Source: Parelaphostrongylus tenuis
Lineage: Eukaryota > Nematoda > Chromadorea > Rhabditida > Metastrongylidae
Assembly: GCA_019055375.1 (NCBI GenBank)
Contig: JAHQIW010003624.1
Location: 1 to 64,000, forward strand
Length of the DNA stretch: 64,000 nt
Reading direction: 5' to 3'
Part shown: positions 12,117 to 22,510 of the stretch, one piece after another
Layout of the letters: each line of letters starts with the position of its first letter
How positions within the stretch are numbered: position 1 is the stretch's first letter
Made by a program: the position numbers and the translations under genes
Notes under the pieces: model-generated
Database searches by the model: none
What the model was told of the DNA's origin: nothing
The model's input: only the letters and a program-made list of their open reading frames with translations

Positions 12117-12290
12117 AAGTTCGACCTTAAACGGAAGCTGATTTGGGCCTCACTCATACCGGCGGCGCGTGCTACCACTACATCACTGCCCCGATCCTTG
12201 CCCACCCACCACTATTCTTCAGTATGTCTTCATCATAGCTATCAGCCACCAACGATTAAACAGATTTTGTCGGTTAAGCAATAGCGCTTT
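12117..12290 (-). repeat. tRNA-derived SINE, family C, copy 2
   Basis: The minus strand reads GATGTAGTGGTAGCACGC (box A) and AAGGTCGAACT (weak box B). The flanking text ACTGAAGAATAGTGGTGGG matches copy 1 (ACTGAAGAATGAGTGGTG). It is diverged. Confidence 0.6.
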
Positions 12291-12619
12291 ACGAATCTCA
12301 TCGTTTATTTCAAATGTCACATTTTTCTGCATGATAGATTGACAGGAAAAAGCAAATGTAATCAACGGCCACTTTGAGTGTCAACAACCGATCTGTATAA
12401 AGGGATATCGCCAGATGAGTATATTCTCTTAAGCGATGCCTCCACACAAAAAGATTTGACTCTGAACGACCACGAAGATTCACATTGCAAGAACGAACAA
12501 CTTTGGTAATTCAACACGGATCGATCCAGTTTTAAAAAACAATTCGTGAACCAAACAGAGTCTTTTTTTCTTAAGGTCTTCCTCCTTTTTTTCTCTGAAT
12601 AAGGAAGGTATTTGGCTGA

Positions 12620-13000
12620 ATGGGGCAGAACCTTCAATTTGTAAGATGTAAGCTATTTTGTCAATGCACTCACCATTGGGAGACTCCCTATGTTCACCGC
12701 TGAGAGGATAGGGCTCTCGGTATTACGAATTATCATAGATGGTTTTGGTCTTTATGACAAACTCGGATGGCCTCTTGCCTTGTTCGTTTCATTTTAGTCG
12801 TAGGTCTCAAAGTGATGTACACCAATAGTTCTTTTAGGTCAATTTTCTGCGTTGCAATCTTCAATGATAATTCTGAAGAATGCATAGCCTGCGTTAAAAA
12901 CTTTTTCAAGTTCATATAAAAGGCTTCTACTTCATTTTCGCCTTGCTTAATGTTGCTGCGTAAACAACAGCGATAGTCAAAGCTGATAGTGGTCCACATC
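12620..13000 (-). pseudogene. RTE-clade LINE fragment, endonuclease region
   Basis: The minus-strand translation contains the stretch RCCLRSNIKQGENEVEAFYM, which matches the corresponding part of the RTE endonuclease region still readable at 46265-45780 (GENEVEAF there). It is followed by the decayed region leading to an ESP(N/G)GE-like motif near 12680. The APE-type endonuclease of RTE elements nicks target DNA for target-primed reverse transcription. This piece is truncated at both ends and has stops and a frameshift, so it is a dead relic. Its closest relative in the window is the larger copy at 43910-46265. Confidence 0.85.
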
Positions 13001-13185
13001 GTTTAAACCTTAATCATGAGATCCGTGTTGTTGGCAGTTCAAGCGTCTTCTCGTCACAGCCAGAACGATGACAATGTAACCTGCCCATCTTACTTACATT
13101 ATCAATATCTCTATTAAGCATTCGTGTGCAAGTGTGGATGGATTTAGGTACTGATAGTCACCAGCCCGTTGCGATTTTAGCGCCT

Positions 13186-13410
13186 TACTATGGCACTGTA
13201 AGAGCCGTTGCCGACTGGTTGTAATCATCGTCGCTGCGCGTGTGGACAGGGGCTTTACCTTCAAATTCTCACCGGCAGTCACCGGCAGCGCCCTATAAAA
13301 CTTCACAGCCAAGCTATCCTCTTGAAAGCAAGGAGACTCACTGAACTAATATTCTACGACGTTCAGGAAGCAGACAAATAATCGAACGGGATGTTAGAAG
13401 CACTGGGATC
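13186..13410 (+). repeat. tRNA-derived SINE, family B, copy 1
   Basis: The head, GCCGTTGCCGACTGGTTGTA, is a decayed form of the GTGGCCGAGTGGTTA start seen in class II (Ser/Leu-type) tRNAs. The body (CGTCGCTGCGCGTG, CACCGGCAGTCACC, AAAACTTCACAGCCAAGCTAT, ACGACGTTCAGGAAG) matches the copies at 30310-30540 (minus) and 63865-64000 (plus). No protein is encoded, and the 104-to-72-codon frames across it are shadows. Confidence 0.8.
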
Positions 13411-14224
13411 CTCGCGGTAAAAGAAGCACTATGAAGAATGATTATTAAAGTGTCAAAAAATAGAAAAAAGGTATGAGTTCCTGATTCTAGCAATCTCTGC
13501 GTGCTGGTCCTTTACAGTGCTACTGTATCTAGGACACTTTTCAAGACCAGAAAATTATGTCGAACGCTTTTTTACTTACTCTGTTTAGCTTTCTTTTAAA
13601 CCAACTTTTGTTTGCTGAGCTCTGAACGATGGGGCTGGATAATCACGGATAGCTAACTGGTTTCTTTCGAAGACACTGAGAACCTATTTAATGGATGTTA
13701 CCAGCAACCGCCTTTTATATAGTCGTGGCCTCTCTATTGCAGGATTTCGGCCAAATCAGCCTGTTGCTGAGAACGAGTTGTGTCAATTGATACTGCAGAA
13801 GCATGGATTCTATTTTCTGAATGAAGTTGAGCATTAAAGATGAAGCAGAAAAATTTGATATAAAGGAGGACAATGGGAGCGAGTGCTAAAATGCGCACAG
13901 TGTATTTGAAAGGTATCCTATAATAAAAAATAATAAGAAATATCCACTGTGAGCAGAGGTATGATGACTTAAGTCGAAAGGCGCCATTATTTCTGTCGCT
14001 TCTGACCCAATAGAAATCACTTCGCTGCTTAAGGGTTAATATCACCAAAACATGTGAAGCGAGGGGAAGCAATCTTCTGTTGCTGATTTCAAAAGGACAC
14101 GACTGTGACGTCGTTTAGCCTTAAAATGCCTTAGAGGTGATTGTTGATTGACTGATCTGTGGGAGAACATTTACATCTACTAACCGGGCTTAGTACCTTT
14201 ATTTACAGGTGGATCAAAATTCTG
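13411..14224. other. No gene or repeat recognised
   Basis: A minus-strand frame (13734-14072, 112 codons) is hydrophobic in its middle but has no recognisable domain. Confidence 0.4.
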
Positions 14225-15440
14225 CCATATGCCGCAGCGCGCCGAGTGTAGATCAGATCGGCACGTCATTGGGTATTTTTGATCAATGATTCAGAGCGTC
14301 ATTCAGTGCTTGCGAATTTAAGCAGAATCGCTTTCCTCCATTTTCTGTGATCGTCTTCTATGGGCGGGTCGCTCGTGTTCTGTGATCAAAGCCCTCCTTC
14401 TTCTTTTTTTCCTTTTTCTCAGTCTTTTTCTTTTCTTTTCCTTTTCTTCTCTATTCCTTAATTTGGCATTCAATGCGCGATGACTTGTCACTCCTTCTAT
14501 CATAAAGATCCCTAATTTTGAAGATCCGCTTAGTAGTTCTCACCATCGATTCGCATCTCTTCTCTTCCGTTGTCGCTACGATCTTTAAACTTTTCTTTCT
14601 TTTATGCTAGTTTGTCTTCTGCCTGAGGACTTTTTTCTTTATCCTATGAATATCTACCGAATGGCGGCCGAGTACGACTTATCTGGAGATAGAAATTTTT
14701 CTCCAAACGAGATAGCCGGCGCCTAGATCAAATGGATCAGAGAGGGTAAGCTTATAGCAGACATGTCGTTGTTAGTTTAAATTTGTGCCCACCCTTTGGA
14801 AAGACGTGTGGCGTTTCGTCTATCTGGAGTGGGATAGAACCAGCAACACGTGAGCAAGATGGGCTTTTCGCGCTTGATGATCGAGATCTCTGCCACTGCA
14901 CCACCTGCTCCTATTCCTATTGCAGCCACCTTTTTTTGTTTCCAACCCACAACATCAGCTGGCTTACTCAACGACATATGAGCAATTTTTCTTCCATGGT
15001 CCAAAAAAATGATAGCAGAACAAATGCATAATACCACAGTGCTTAGCACACGCCTCCGGAAAGGCTCAGGCTCGTTTTCGACTTCCCCGTTGTTCAAAGT
15101 TGTGCACATCATTCAACATTGCTGGATATGCAGTTGTGACATCATAGCAGTGCTGAAAGAAACAGTTAAATAAGGAATTTCCCCCGATTATACTCGAACA
15201 GCTGGCTTTTCGGCAGTTTTATCTCTTATTTCTAGGCCTGAAAAATCCAAAGGTTGAGCACTTTTTTGGGTCTTTCCTCTGCTATCCTGTTCTGCTTTTG
15301 ACATGCTATCGAATGACTACATATAGTATGGTTGCGAAAGGACGCGTGTGGCGTGCTGCTGTCAAGCGAGGTGCAGCGCCGCCTGCTTATCAACCGTAGT
15401 CCTCAAAGGGATATCTGAGGTGTGAACGAGCCAAAACTTT
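14225..15440 (-). repeat. 1.2 kb composite dispersed repeat, copy 2
   Basis: It is the inverted partner of 1140-2360 (see there). It runs from the ACACTCGGCGC end near 14238 to the GATATCTGAGG block near 15410. The Lys/Arg-rich tract gives a 61-codon minus-strand frame at 14318-14503. A 111-codon minus-strand frame at 14777-15112 crosses the tRNA-like module and is not conserved as a frame in copy 1. A partial third copy lies at 24290-24870. Confidence 0.75.
14827..14912 (-). repeat. tRNA-like module inside composite repeat copy 2
   Basis: The minus strand reads GGTGGTGCAGTGGCAGAG (box A) and, about 55 bases later, GCTGGTTCTATCCCAC (box B). This is the better preserved of the two copies. It suggests that the repeat could have been transcribed by RNA polymerase III. 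Confidence 0.65.
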
Positions 15441-18400
15441 CCATTAGATTAAGTTTTCAATAGAGATAACTCGGGTTACGTTTTAAGACGATTTAAGCCG
15501 TAGTTCTGCAATTGAAATTTAAATTATAGCGTTTGACACTTTAGGGACTAAATGGTACGTCTCGTGTCAAGCCGTGGACGTCAAATCTCACTCAGCTACT
15601 GCAATGGCTGCGTAACGTCTCGTGGGAAGGCAGGCAGATACCAGCCATGCATATACAAACATGATGTCTATCAATGTTGGTCCTCAAGAGGTTAAAAATT
15701 TGGTGTGTGTGCGCAGGTTAGTGTCGAATGAGTCATTGTATTAGGATGGATGCGCATGTGTTTGTCCTGCTAATTCTGCAAACTCTATCTGTCACACCGC
15801 AGGTCTTGTATTTAAGATAACACACGTGTGATGCAATGGTTAGATGAGGATTTGGCCTTTATGAATGATGGGAAATGCTGGTCGAGACGAGTCCGCTTCC
15901 AATCTCATAGGAAGCTTAGCCGAGGTGTTTCGACATGCTCTGTGAGATCGATGATATTCTTGGTGTGCGCTTTGCATTCTTAAAAATCCTCCCGTTGACT
16001 CTTCGGAAACAACGTGCAATTTACGTCTTTAGATTTCTCGATAAACAGCTCCCATATCAGACTTTTGGTAGTCATTCAATAACTTTTGTAAAAGGAAACT
16101 AATTATTGAGCTCGGTTTTTGGATAAGTCTTGATAGTGTAGTGTAGCAACGAAAAGAAATTACTTCGCATCTTTGGTATGGCATATGTGCTTGCTTAGTG
16201 TCTGCGCTTGTCTTTGCAGAGATTTGTAACAATCATTCAATAGCTAAAATCTCCACGATTTTGAAATTAGGCTTGCTTTTAGGAAAGGTGTCCAAATTGC
16301 GCTGCAAAAGCGAAAAGAAACTACGTTGCACAAACGAGTCATATATGCACGTAAGAGTTCCGTGTGTGCCATAAGCAATCGAGCATATATAGAAAATCAT
16401 GGAGTATCAAAGTAGCTTGGAAAATGCTAAGTTTTTCTCAGAGAGAGGAAAAAACCCCATGTATAAGAAAAATTTTATGTCGCTCACGCCACACCACGCT
16501 CAGCGATTTTTTGCTGTCTCCAACGGGTTAAGTATAGCAAAGACTTGTTGACACTCTCTGCCTATCTTGTAGGTATTTTTTGCGAGCAGTGGTTTTCCGT
16601 CGTCATACTAGGAAACATCCTTTGTAATCTATTATATGTAGAACATAAACTCTTGAAATTGCATGATTACTAGGTGGTTAATGACGCCCAATGCGAGATC
16701 CGCCCCTTTCGAATGCCAATAGGATCAAATAAAGTGTGATAGTGAGAAAGTAAGGTGGAGAGTGAAAGTTCTTTTGGGTTATTTCTGGCGTGAATATCCA
16801 TGCCAGAGGTGATCAATCGAGGAATTACGGAGTCATACATGATTTGCACGGTCAACCCTTCCGGATTCGTAGACTCACCTCCTCCACACCTCTAACCGTC
16901 AGCGTGTGAGCAGGTTGATTGTGTTATTTTGGCTGTATTATTGTTTTCCTATGTCATGCTGAATGTAATATAAGATATTGTTATAAGTAGTAAAATAACA
17001 GCAACAATACAATTAGAATGATAACAGTACATCCAGTGCATTCTCAGGCCGACATTTAGAGATATACAGGAGACGAGTCCACCGTCCCGAAAAAGTTCAT
17101 TGTCTCAAAAGGAACATGCTTTGTTCATAGGAGAGTTTTGTGCGACGTTATTGCAGTTACTTTCTTGATAATTGCCAAATTATCTTCGATTCTGTTTTCT
17201 CATCATGGTTTGCAACTAAAAAGTGCGAAATTACAAGGATTTTTTTGGGGGATCTGTACGGTTTCTGATATGACAGTCAAAGTGTACTATTCGCTAGAGC
17301 ACATTTATTCAAACAGAGTAAAAAGCTGTTTTTGATTCTAGCCGCATAGTCATATAATTTTAGCGTTTACATTTTTATTTTAACCTTTACATCGGCATGT
17401 TTGGAGAAAATAGCATAAATATTAAAAGCATTTGTGTTATTTGGATGGGATAAATAGGAGATTGCTAACACGATGTTTATACTAACCATTTAAATGCCAT
17501 ACAATGAGATTCGTAGAGAGCCGCACGACGTCAAATCTCACTCAGCTAGTAGCGATGTCGCATACAATGAACTACAACGTCTTTCAGAGCCCAAGCAGTT
17601 TCAAGACAGCTGGCAGGGACTGCCATGATAAAGGGCTCATTTGATCCAGTTAACATCGATGTCGCTACAACCGGCAAGTATTATTACGTGAGTACATTCT
17701 TTTATCAATTACTTTTAAGTCATTGACCCTTCTGGAACGCTGTGTACCGTTTTTGCTGCATGGTTATTCACAGCTTTGTTTCACTGGACACACTTCTTAT
17801 TAGAGTTTTAGTGCTCATTCAAAAGCTTCAAAGACAGCAATTTTAGTGGTGCGATTGATTTCTGAAAAGACCTCCTTAGCAGATGGCTTTATCAGACAAG
17901 AAAGGATCAAGTTTTGCCTTCTCGGTTTGGTTTTGCTTGATAAGGGCTCCGAGAGGTTGTGTCCTAAAAATTGGTACTCACCGTCTTGTAGAGGTTAATG
18001 ACTGCCATGTTTTCTTTTTATTGCTTTTTTATGGTTATACTTTACGATTAATCTTCTTTGTAATTGATTTATCACGTGCACTTTTTCTTTTGTGGTGAAG
18101 AGCTTGTAATTTACGGAAATGGAGAAACCTAACATTCTCGTCCATGGTTGTACGGCTTCAATAAGAGAGATTGTTGTGCATGAGTAGGTATAAAAGAATT
18201 GGTGCCTCAAACTGAGCTGACAATATTAATTCGACCCCTATATAGCATATCTTTGCTACTCAGGATAAAAGATTTGGTTGTGGAATGTACACCATTCAAT
18301 ACGTATTGGCAGACGACTCACCAGTGATTATGATAACTTATATATGCTGGCGTCGTGTAGGGTATTACATCAGTTTTGAAGTTAAAGTTTTGTACGTTAT

Positions 18401-18589
18401 TTTGCATCAGTGGGTATATCTCTGACATCACACAATAGCTAAAAGCTGATGAATAAAAAATAAGTTTGATTAATCATCTAATACCCAATATGTGTCAACG
18501 TAACTCGGCTCAATGTCGATACCGATAACCTTGGCCAAGCCGCCGACGGTTGATTGCCGACAGATAGTTGAGTTGTAGAGTAGAAAGAG
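15441..18589. other. No gene recognised; scattered old repeat text
   Basis: A GACGTCAAATCTCACTCAGC string occurs at both about 15577 and 17527, marking a small dispersed repeat. Text of the recurring ATCATTCAATAGCT type appears near 16230. No transposon protein or convincing exon is visible. Confidence 0.4.
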
Positions 18590-18680
18590 TAGTGTCAAAA
18601 GAGACGTTGGTAGTGGAACGGTTTGAGCACGGGCCCCGATTAGGGGAAATGTGGGTTCGTGTTGCACGTGACGCAAGACT
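18590..18680 (+). repeat. Possible tRNA-like SINE head
   Basis: GTTGGTAGTGGAACGGTTTG could be a box A and TGGGTTCGTGTTGC a box B about 50 bases on. There is no second copy in the window to support it. Confidence 0.3.
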
Positions 18681-18760
18681 TTTGCACATAACTTTACATT
18701 AGTGGCTGCATTAAGACATCATACCATCGTAGAAGCGGCTAATTTGGAAGGATTACTGTT

Positions 18761-19025
18761 CTTTTTGAGTGCTTTTTTAAAATCACGCTCGAAATTTAGA
18801 CACATCTGACAATTTTTTTCAAACATCCTTTTATTATCATTTGAGCCAACTTGTCATGTGGTCTGGTAAGGGCTATTGTACAGCCCGATACACGTGTTTC
18901 GTCCTCAGAGTGTTATCGAAGACGAACGTTTTACACTAATATCAAGCGAAATTTTCACCTAACACAGAGCGTTTGAGCACTCAATTTCACTTTGGCTGGT
19001 ATTTTTATCATATTATACCTTTATT
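18761..19025 (-). repeat. Hammerhead-bearing terminal unit, one monomer plus the start of the next
   Basis: The text from GAGTGCTTTTTTAAAATCACGCTC through the ribozyme remnant to TTGGCTGGTATTTTTATCAT is the same unit seen at 37147-37485. The unit's opening words (TATACCTTTATTTCGAGTGC) recur at about 19012, so two units were head to tail, as in pseudo-LTRs of Penelope-like elements. A short inverted piece of the same unit follows at 19130-19215. Confidence 0.7.
18883..18910 (-). ncRNA. Truncated hammerhead ribozyme motif
   Basis: The minus strand keeps GAGGACGAAACACGTGTA then TCGGGC, which is the second half of the hammerhead (end of stem II, GAAA core, stem III, cleavage site, stem I strand). 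The CTGATGA half is deleted, so it cannot be active. Confidence 0.6.
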
Positions 19026-19129
19026 TCGAGTGCTTTATTAAGACCACGCTCAAATTTCAATCGATCCTATTATTCCTTTATTTCGAGTGCTTTATTTGTG
19101 TATTTTATTTTTTGAGTGTATTTTCGAGT

Positions 19130-19215
19130 AAATAAAAGTATAATATGATACAAATACCAGCCGAAGAGGGGTCGAGTGCGCAAACGCTCTGTGTTAGGTC
19201 AAAATTTCGCTATTA
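19130..19215 (+). repeat. Inverted partial copy of the hammerhead-bearing unit
   Basis: The reverse complement matches 18940-19020 (CCTAACACAGAGCGTTTG and GGCTGGTATTT strings). It stops where an inverted piece of PLE coding sequence begins. Confidence 0.7.
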
Positions 19216-19605
19216 ATCTCATTTGAAAAGAACGGGATGACAAACGGGACTTTCCTTTGATTCGAGTTTTCGTTCGAAGGCGCTTTATTTTCTCTAAACC
19301 TAAGCCAAGGGATTACAAACTCGTATCCATTATAAATGGCTATTTCCCGCGCCAGTTTCACGGATTCTACTCTCTGCTCCTCCCCAATGCATGCATTGGC
19401 TGCTGTTCAAAACACGTTTTTTACTAGCTCCTTGTTCGTATGTGAGGGATGAGTTGAGAGATAGTGAACCAGGATAATCTTATTACTTGGCTTTCGGTAC
19501 CACTTTGTTATGTAGCTGCTCTAGGTTTGTTTATTTGCACGTTCAACAATGGGAGGGAATCGTCTTTTGGTATCTCACGGGTGAATTTTATAAATTCTGA
19601 CTTAT
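19210..19605 (-). repeat. Inverted fragment of the PLE reverse transcriptase region
   Basis: The reverse complement aligns almost end to end with 21305-21690 of the same element (for example AACGGGACTTTCCTTTGATT at 19240 against its complement near 21647, and AATCGTCTTTTGGTATCTCA near 19558). It therefore lies antisense, immediately before the sense copy. The first ~45 codons of the open frame that starts at 19464 are antisense RT, not protein N-terminus. Confidence 0.9.
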
Positions 19606-20574
19606 CACTGAGGCAGAAAATTGTCTTAGCTCGACAATGTGTGAAGTTTCTCCGACGCTGCATACAACATCGAATCGTTCCGAACTTCATAAAACAAAAA
19701 CGACTTCACGCGATATGTGGTGTACCAGAGGACAGCCATCAAATACTGGATATCGAAATGAAAGTGCTCCGCGTTTGCCTACGAAGCAAGCAAGACAATC
19801 TGCACGCTATGCTGAAGAAGTGTGCGGCGAAGGAATATTATTGCGATCAGTATTTGGAAGGCAACCTTTGGAGGAGAATTGTTGGTGGGTCAAAATTGAT
19901 TTGCGATTCCTTTAAGTCAAATGCTAAAGTTACTTTGCGAAGAAAATTCGATGATCTTCTGAGTAGATCGCATAACATGACTTTGAGAAGGCATACGGAT
20001 ACCGCTAATAAAGAATAGGCGAGTCACATTAGGGCAAGTAACGCATCAAGAAATTCAAGGATCACTGTGTTAGGAGGCATAACTCTCCCTGATTGTGCGT
20101 GCTCGCTTGCTATTAGAATTGGGTCCAGGCTTTTCACCATTTCAACCCATTTCTAAGATGTCCTAGCGTAAGGTTGCATGTGGCTTACATAATTTGCAAG
20201 ATCAACTCCGTAAAAAGGCCACAGCTGAAGAGACTAACAGAAATGAACAGCAAGTAGAGGCACTGATACCACCATTTCCTCAGCCGTTCTATAGACAACA
20301 AGACCCCAACGAGGAGGTTGATAGAAAATTCCGGAAATTTGCAGGCGAGACTTTTAGAACCCTCACTCACTATCGCAAGAAAAGATTTCAATCGAACCTC
20401 ACCGAACTACAAAAGCGTGGCATGAAGGAGGTTCGAGAGTTGATAGGGGAAGGTAGAATAAGGCTATCAGTTAGTGATAATGATGGAGAATTTGTTGTGA
20501 TTCCTCGACAGTCAGATATCGCAATACGAACAAGCATCTCGAAAATGCCTCGCCTTACCGATCATCTTCTGTAA
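19606..20574 (+). pseudogene. PLE-1 N-terminal region of the reverse transcriptase ORF
   Basis: Two basic, helix-rich frames (ending at 20018 and spanning 20194-20574) are separated by stops and a frame change. The second includes FPQPFYRQQDPNEEVDRKF, then RKKRFQSNLTELQKRG, and an EFVVIPRQSDI stretch that corresponds to the start of PLE RT core domains (motif with VV.P.D..). The region precedes the RT palm at 20742 in the correct order. The antisense repeat at 19210-19605 hides the original start, so I give none. Confidence 0.85.
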
Positions 20575-21331
20575 AGGAGTTCAAAAGGTAGAACCGCAAA
20601 TTAAACAGTGAGTGGGTCCGTACGGCAAAAGCGGCAGGCTTAAGACCATCTATCATTTCTCACTTAAGAATCCAGTCAACAACATGTCCTGTCTTAAATT
20701 TACTTATAAAAACACATAAGTTAGTATCCACTGATGATCTAATGTCTAACGATCCAACCATATTCAAGGTTAGACCCATCATCAGCTGTGTAGGCGGATC
20801 GACGGATAGCATAGCATGGTTTTTAGCATTAATAACATCCCAGTTGCTAGGACACATTCCAGCCCATCTCATGAACACTCAGATGTTCCTGGATCGTCCA
20901 CGCAACGCGAACCCGAACAACGCGTACGTAATGGAGTCATTCGACTTTAATGCTCTATATACCAACGTGTCGAATGACTCCGCATTGCAAGCCACACATG
21001 AGCTTCTGGTACACCAGGGAGCTGTAAATATGTGTATGGCTTGTCGACTGAGCAGTTCATGGTTCTGTTGAAAGAGTGCCTGAACTGCTCAATCTTCAGA
21101 TGATCCGAGAATTATTATGCTCAAACGAGACAGCTGGCAATGGGACAGCGACTGGCACCTAGACTAGCCATTGCCTTTATGTCTAAAGTGGAAGCACCAG
21201 TGATGGATCTCCGGCCAACACTCTACTGTAGGTATATAGATTATTGTTTGGTTATCTGTTCCACTCAAGAGGAGTTAGATAATTGTTTCAGATTGTTGAA
21301 TGAACAGTCAGAGTATATAAATCACCCATGA
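20575..21331 (+). pseudogene. PLE-1 reverse transcriptase core, catalytic motif damaged
   Basis: Motif FKVRPIISCVGGSTDSIAWF (about 20764-20823) and ESFDFNALYTNV (first catalytic Asp region, about 20933-20968) are typical of PLE RT. After a frameshift, the GQRLAPRLAIAFMSKVE stretch (21143 on) and RYIDYCLVICST follow. The active-site box should read YIDD. Here the second Asp codon is TAT (Tyr), which removes a metal ligand. Stops, a frame change and the mutated box together make this RT dead. RT would copy the element RNA at the target site in the nucleus. Confidence 0.93.
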
Positions 21332-21758
21332 GATACCAAAAGACGATTGGTTCCCATTGTTGAACGTGCAAATAAACTTATCTGAGAGCGGCTACATAAC
21401 AAAGTGGTAACGAAAGTCAAGTAATAAGAATATCCTGGTTCACTATCTCTCATCTCATCCCTCACATACGAAAAAGGTGCTAGTAAAAAACGTGTTTCGA
21501 ACAGCAGCCAATGTATGTATTGAGGAGGAGCAGAGAGAGAATCCGTGAAACTGACTCGGAAAATAGCCATTTATAATGGATACGAATTTGTAACCCCTTG
21601 GTTTAGGTTTAGAGGAAATAATGCGCCTCCGAACGAAAACTCGAATCAAAGGAAAGTCCCGTTCATCATTCCGTTCTTTTCATATGATTAGTACTGCTAT
21701 AAAACTGTTGTTTGACCTGTTACTGTTAACTATTAACTGTTAACTATAAAACTGATGT

Positions 21759-22046
21759 GTGAAAAGAGCGGGTTTAGAGCAATCAGTGGCCATTATAGAA
21801 ATACCACCGAATACTCTAGAACGCCAACTAGTTCTAATCTGCTTACATGAGCGTCTTTGCATAACGAAAGATTGTAAAATATGCCCTAACGGCAGAGGCG
21901 GTGATTGCATGAGCGTCGGTACAGTCTACCTAATCTTTTGCAAAGCGTGTAGTGATAGATATATAGGCGAAACGGGTAGGCCGCTCTATGCACGCATAGA
22001 AGAATACCTAGCTGACAAGCGTCTTAATAGACGGAGCACCCGCTAG
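21759..22046 (+). pseudogene. PLE-1 GIY-YIG endonuclease domain
   Basis: The frame contains a Cys-rich knuckle (DCKICPNGRGGDC), then VYLIFCKACSDRYIGETGR followed by PLYARI. These are the VY...YIG pair and the conserved Arg of GIY-YIG nucleases in their PLE form. The usual EH after the Arg helix reads EEY, and the frame stops soon after (around 22045), while homologous text (HRSTTELILE-like) continues to about 22200 in another frame. The enzyme nicks DNA to prime insertion, but this copy is truncated and presumed inactive. Confidence 0.95.
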
Positions 22047-22445
22047 GGACGCATAGAGCACAGAAGCACGACGGAGTTGATTTTGGAATCGAAATCGCCA
22101 TCCTTGCGCAGGAGTAAAGAACATCAGCGCGAAAGATATTGGAAGCGTTTTGGATCAATACGACCAATCCAACCATAAACCGCAGAGAAGAATGCCTCGT
22201 AAACACTCGTGATATTAGCCAGTATATAAGACTGCTGCTTTGATGGGTAAGGTGCATTACTATCCTATGTGATCTCCTTCCCGTAGTCTCCACTTGAATT
22301 ATTCAGTGGAACACTATAAAAAGCGGTGAGTATGTTGAGTGTTGATTTTGTGCTTCATGCGACTGAAATCTAGGTCTGGTGATTTTTTCTAAAGAAGTAA
22401 TGGAGGTGTTTGACTGATTAAACTGCGAACATTTTGACCTTTCGA

Positions 22446-22480
22446 GGCTCTGAAGAAGGCGAACTGCCGAAACGTCAGCT
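22446..22480 (+). ncRNA. Hammerhead-like motif at PLE-1 3' end
   Basis: It reads GGCT, CTGAAGA, A, GGC-loop-GCC, GAAA, CGTC, AGCT. This has the form of a hammerhead core (CTGANGA, stem II, GAAA) with a GTC cleavage triplet and a 3-4 bp stem I. There is one extra A between CTGAAGA and stem II, and stem III is minimal (C-G, A-U), so activity is doubtful without dimer formation. The same motif lies at the same place in PLE-2 and in both arms of 53524-54377. Confidence 0.55.
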
Positions 22481-22510
22481 GTCTAATAAAGTTTAAAGTA
22501 ACACCTCGTG

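Larger units (their letters stand above)
19606..22510 (+). mobile_element. Penelope-like element (PLE-1), degenerate
   Basis: This is a single-ORF retroelement encoding a PLE-type reverse transcriptase (related to telomerase RT) and a C-terminal GIY-YIG endonuclease. The coding region is broken across frames: N-terminal region about 19606-20018 and 20194-20574, RT fingers/palm 20742-21071, RT catalytic region 21140-21331, thumb/linker about 21330-21700, endonuclease 21759-22046. The 3' UTR ends with a CTGANGA/GAAA motif at 22446-22480. A second tail (33530-34750) and an inverted tail dimer (53524-54377) belong to related copies. No TSD was found, because the left side is rearranged. Confidence 0.95.

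Noticed and set aside
15825..15915. tRNA-like SINE head (GATGCAATGGTTAGATGAGG)
   Set aside because: A plausible box A, but no convincing box B follows, and there is no second copy.
19464..20018. 184-codon frame as an intact gene
   Set aside because: The first ~45 codons are antisense to the PLE reverse transcriptase, and the rest is the PLE N-terminal region.
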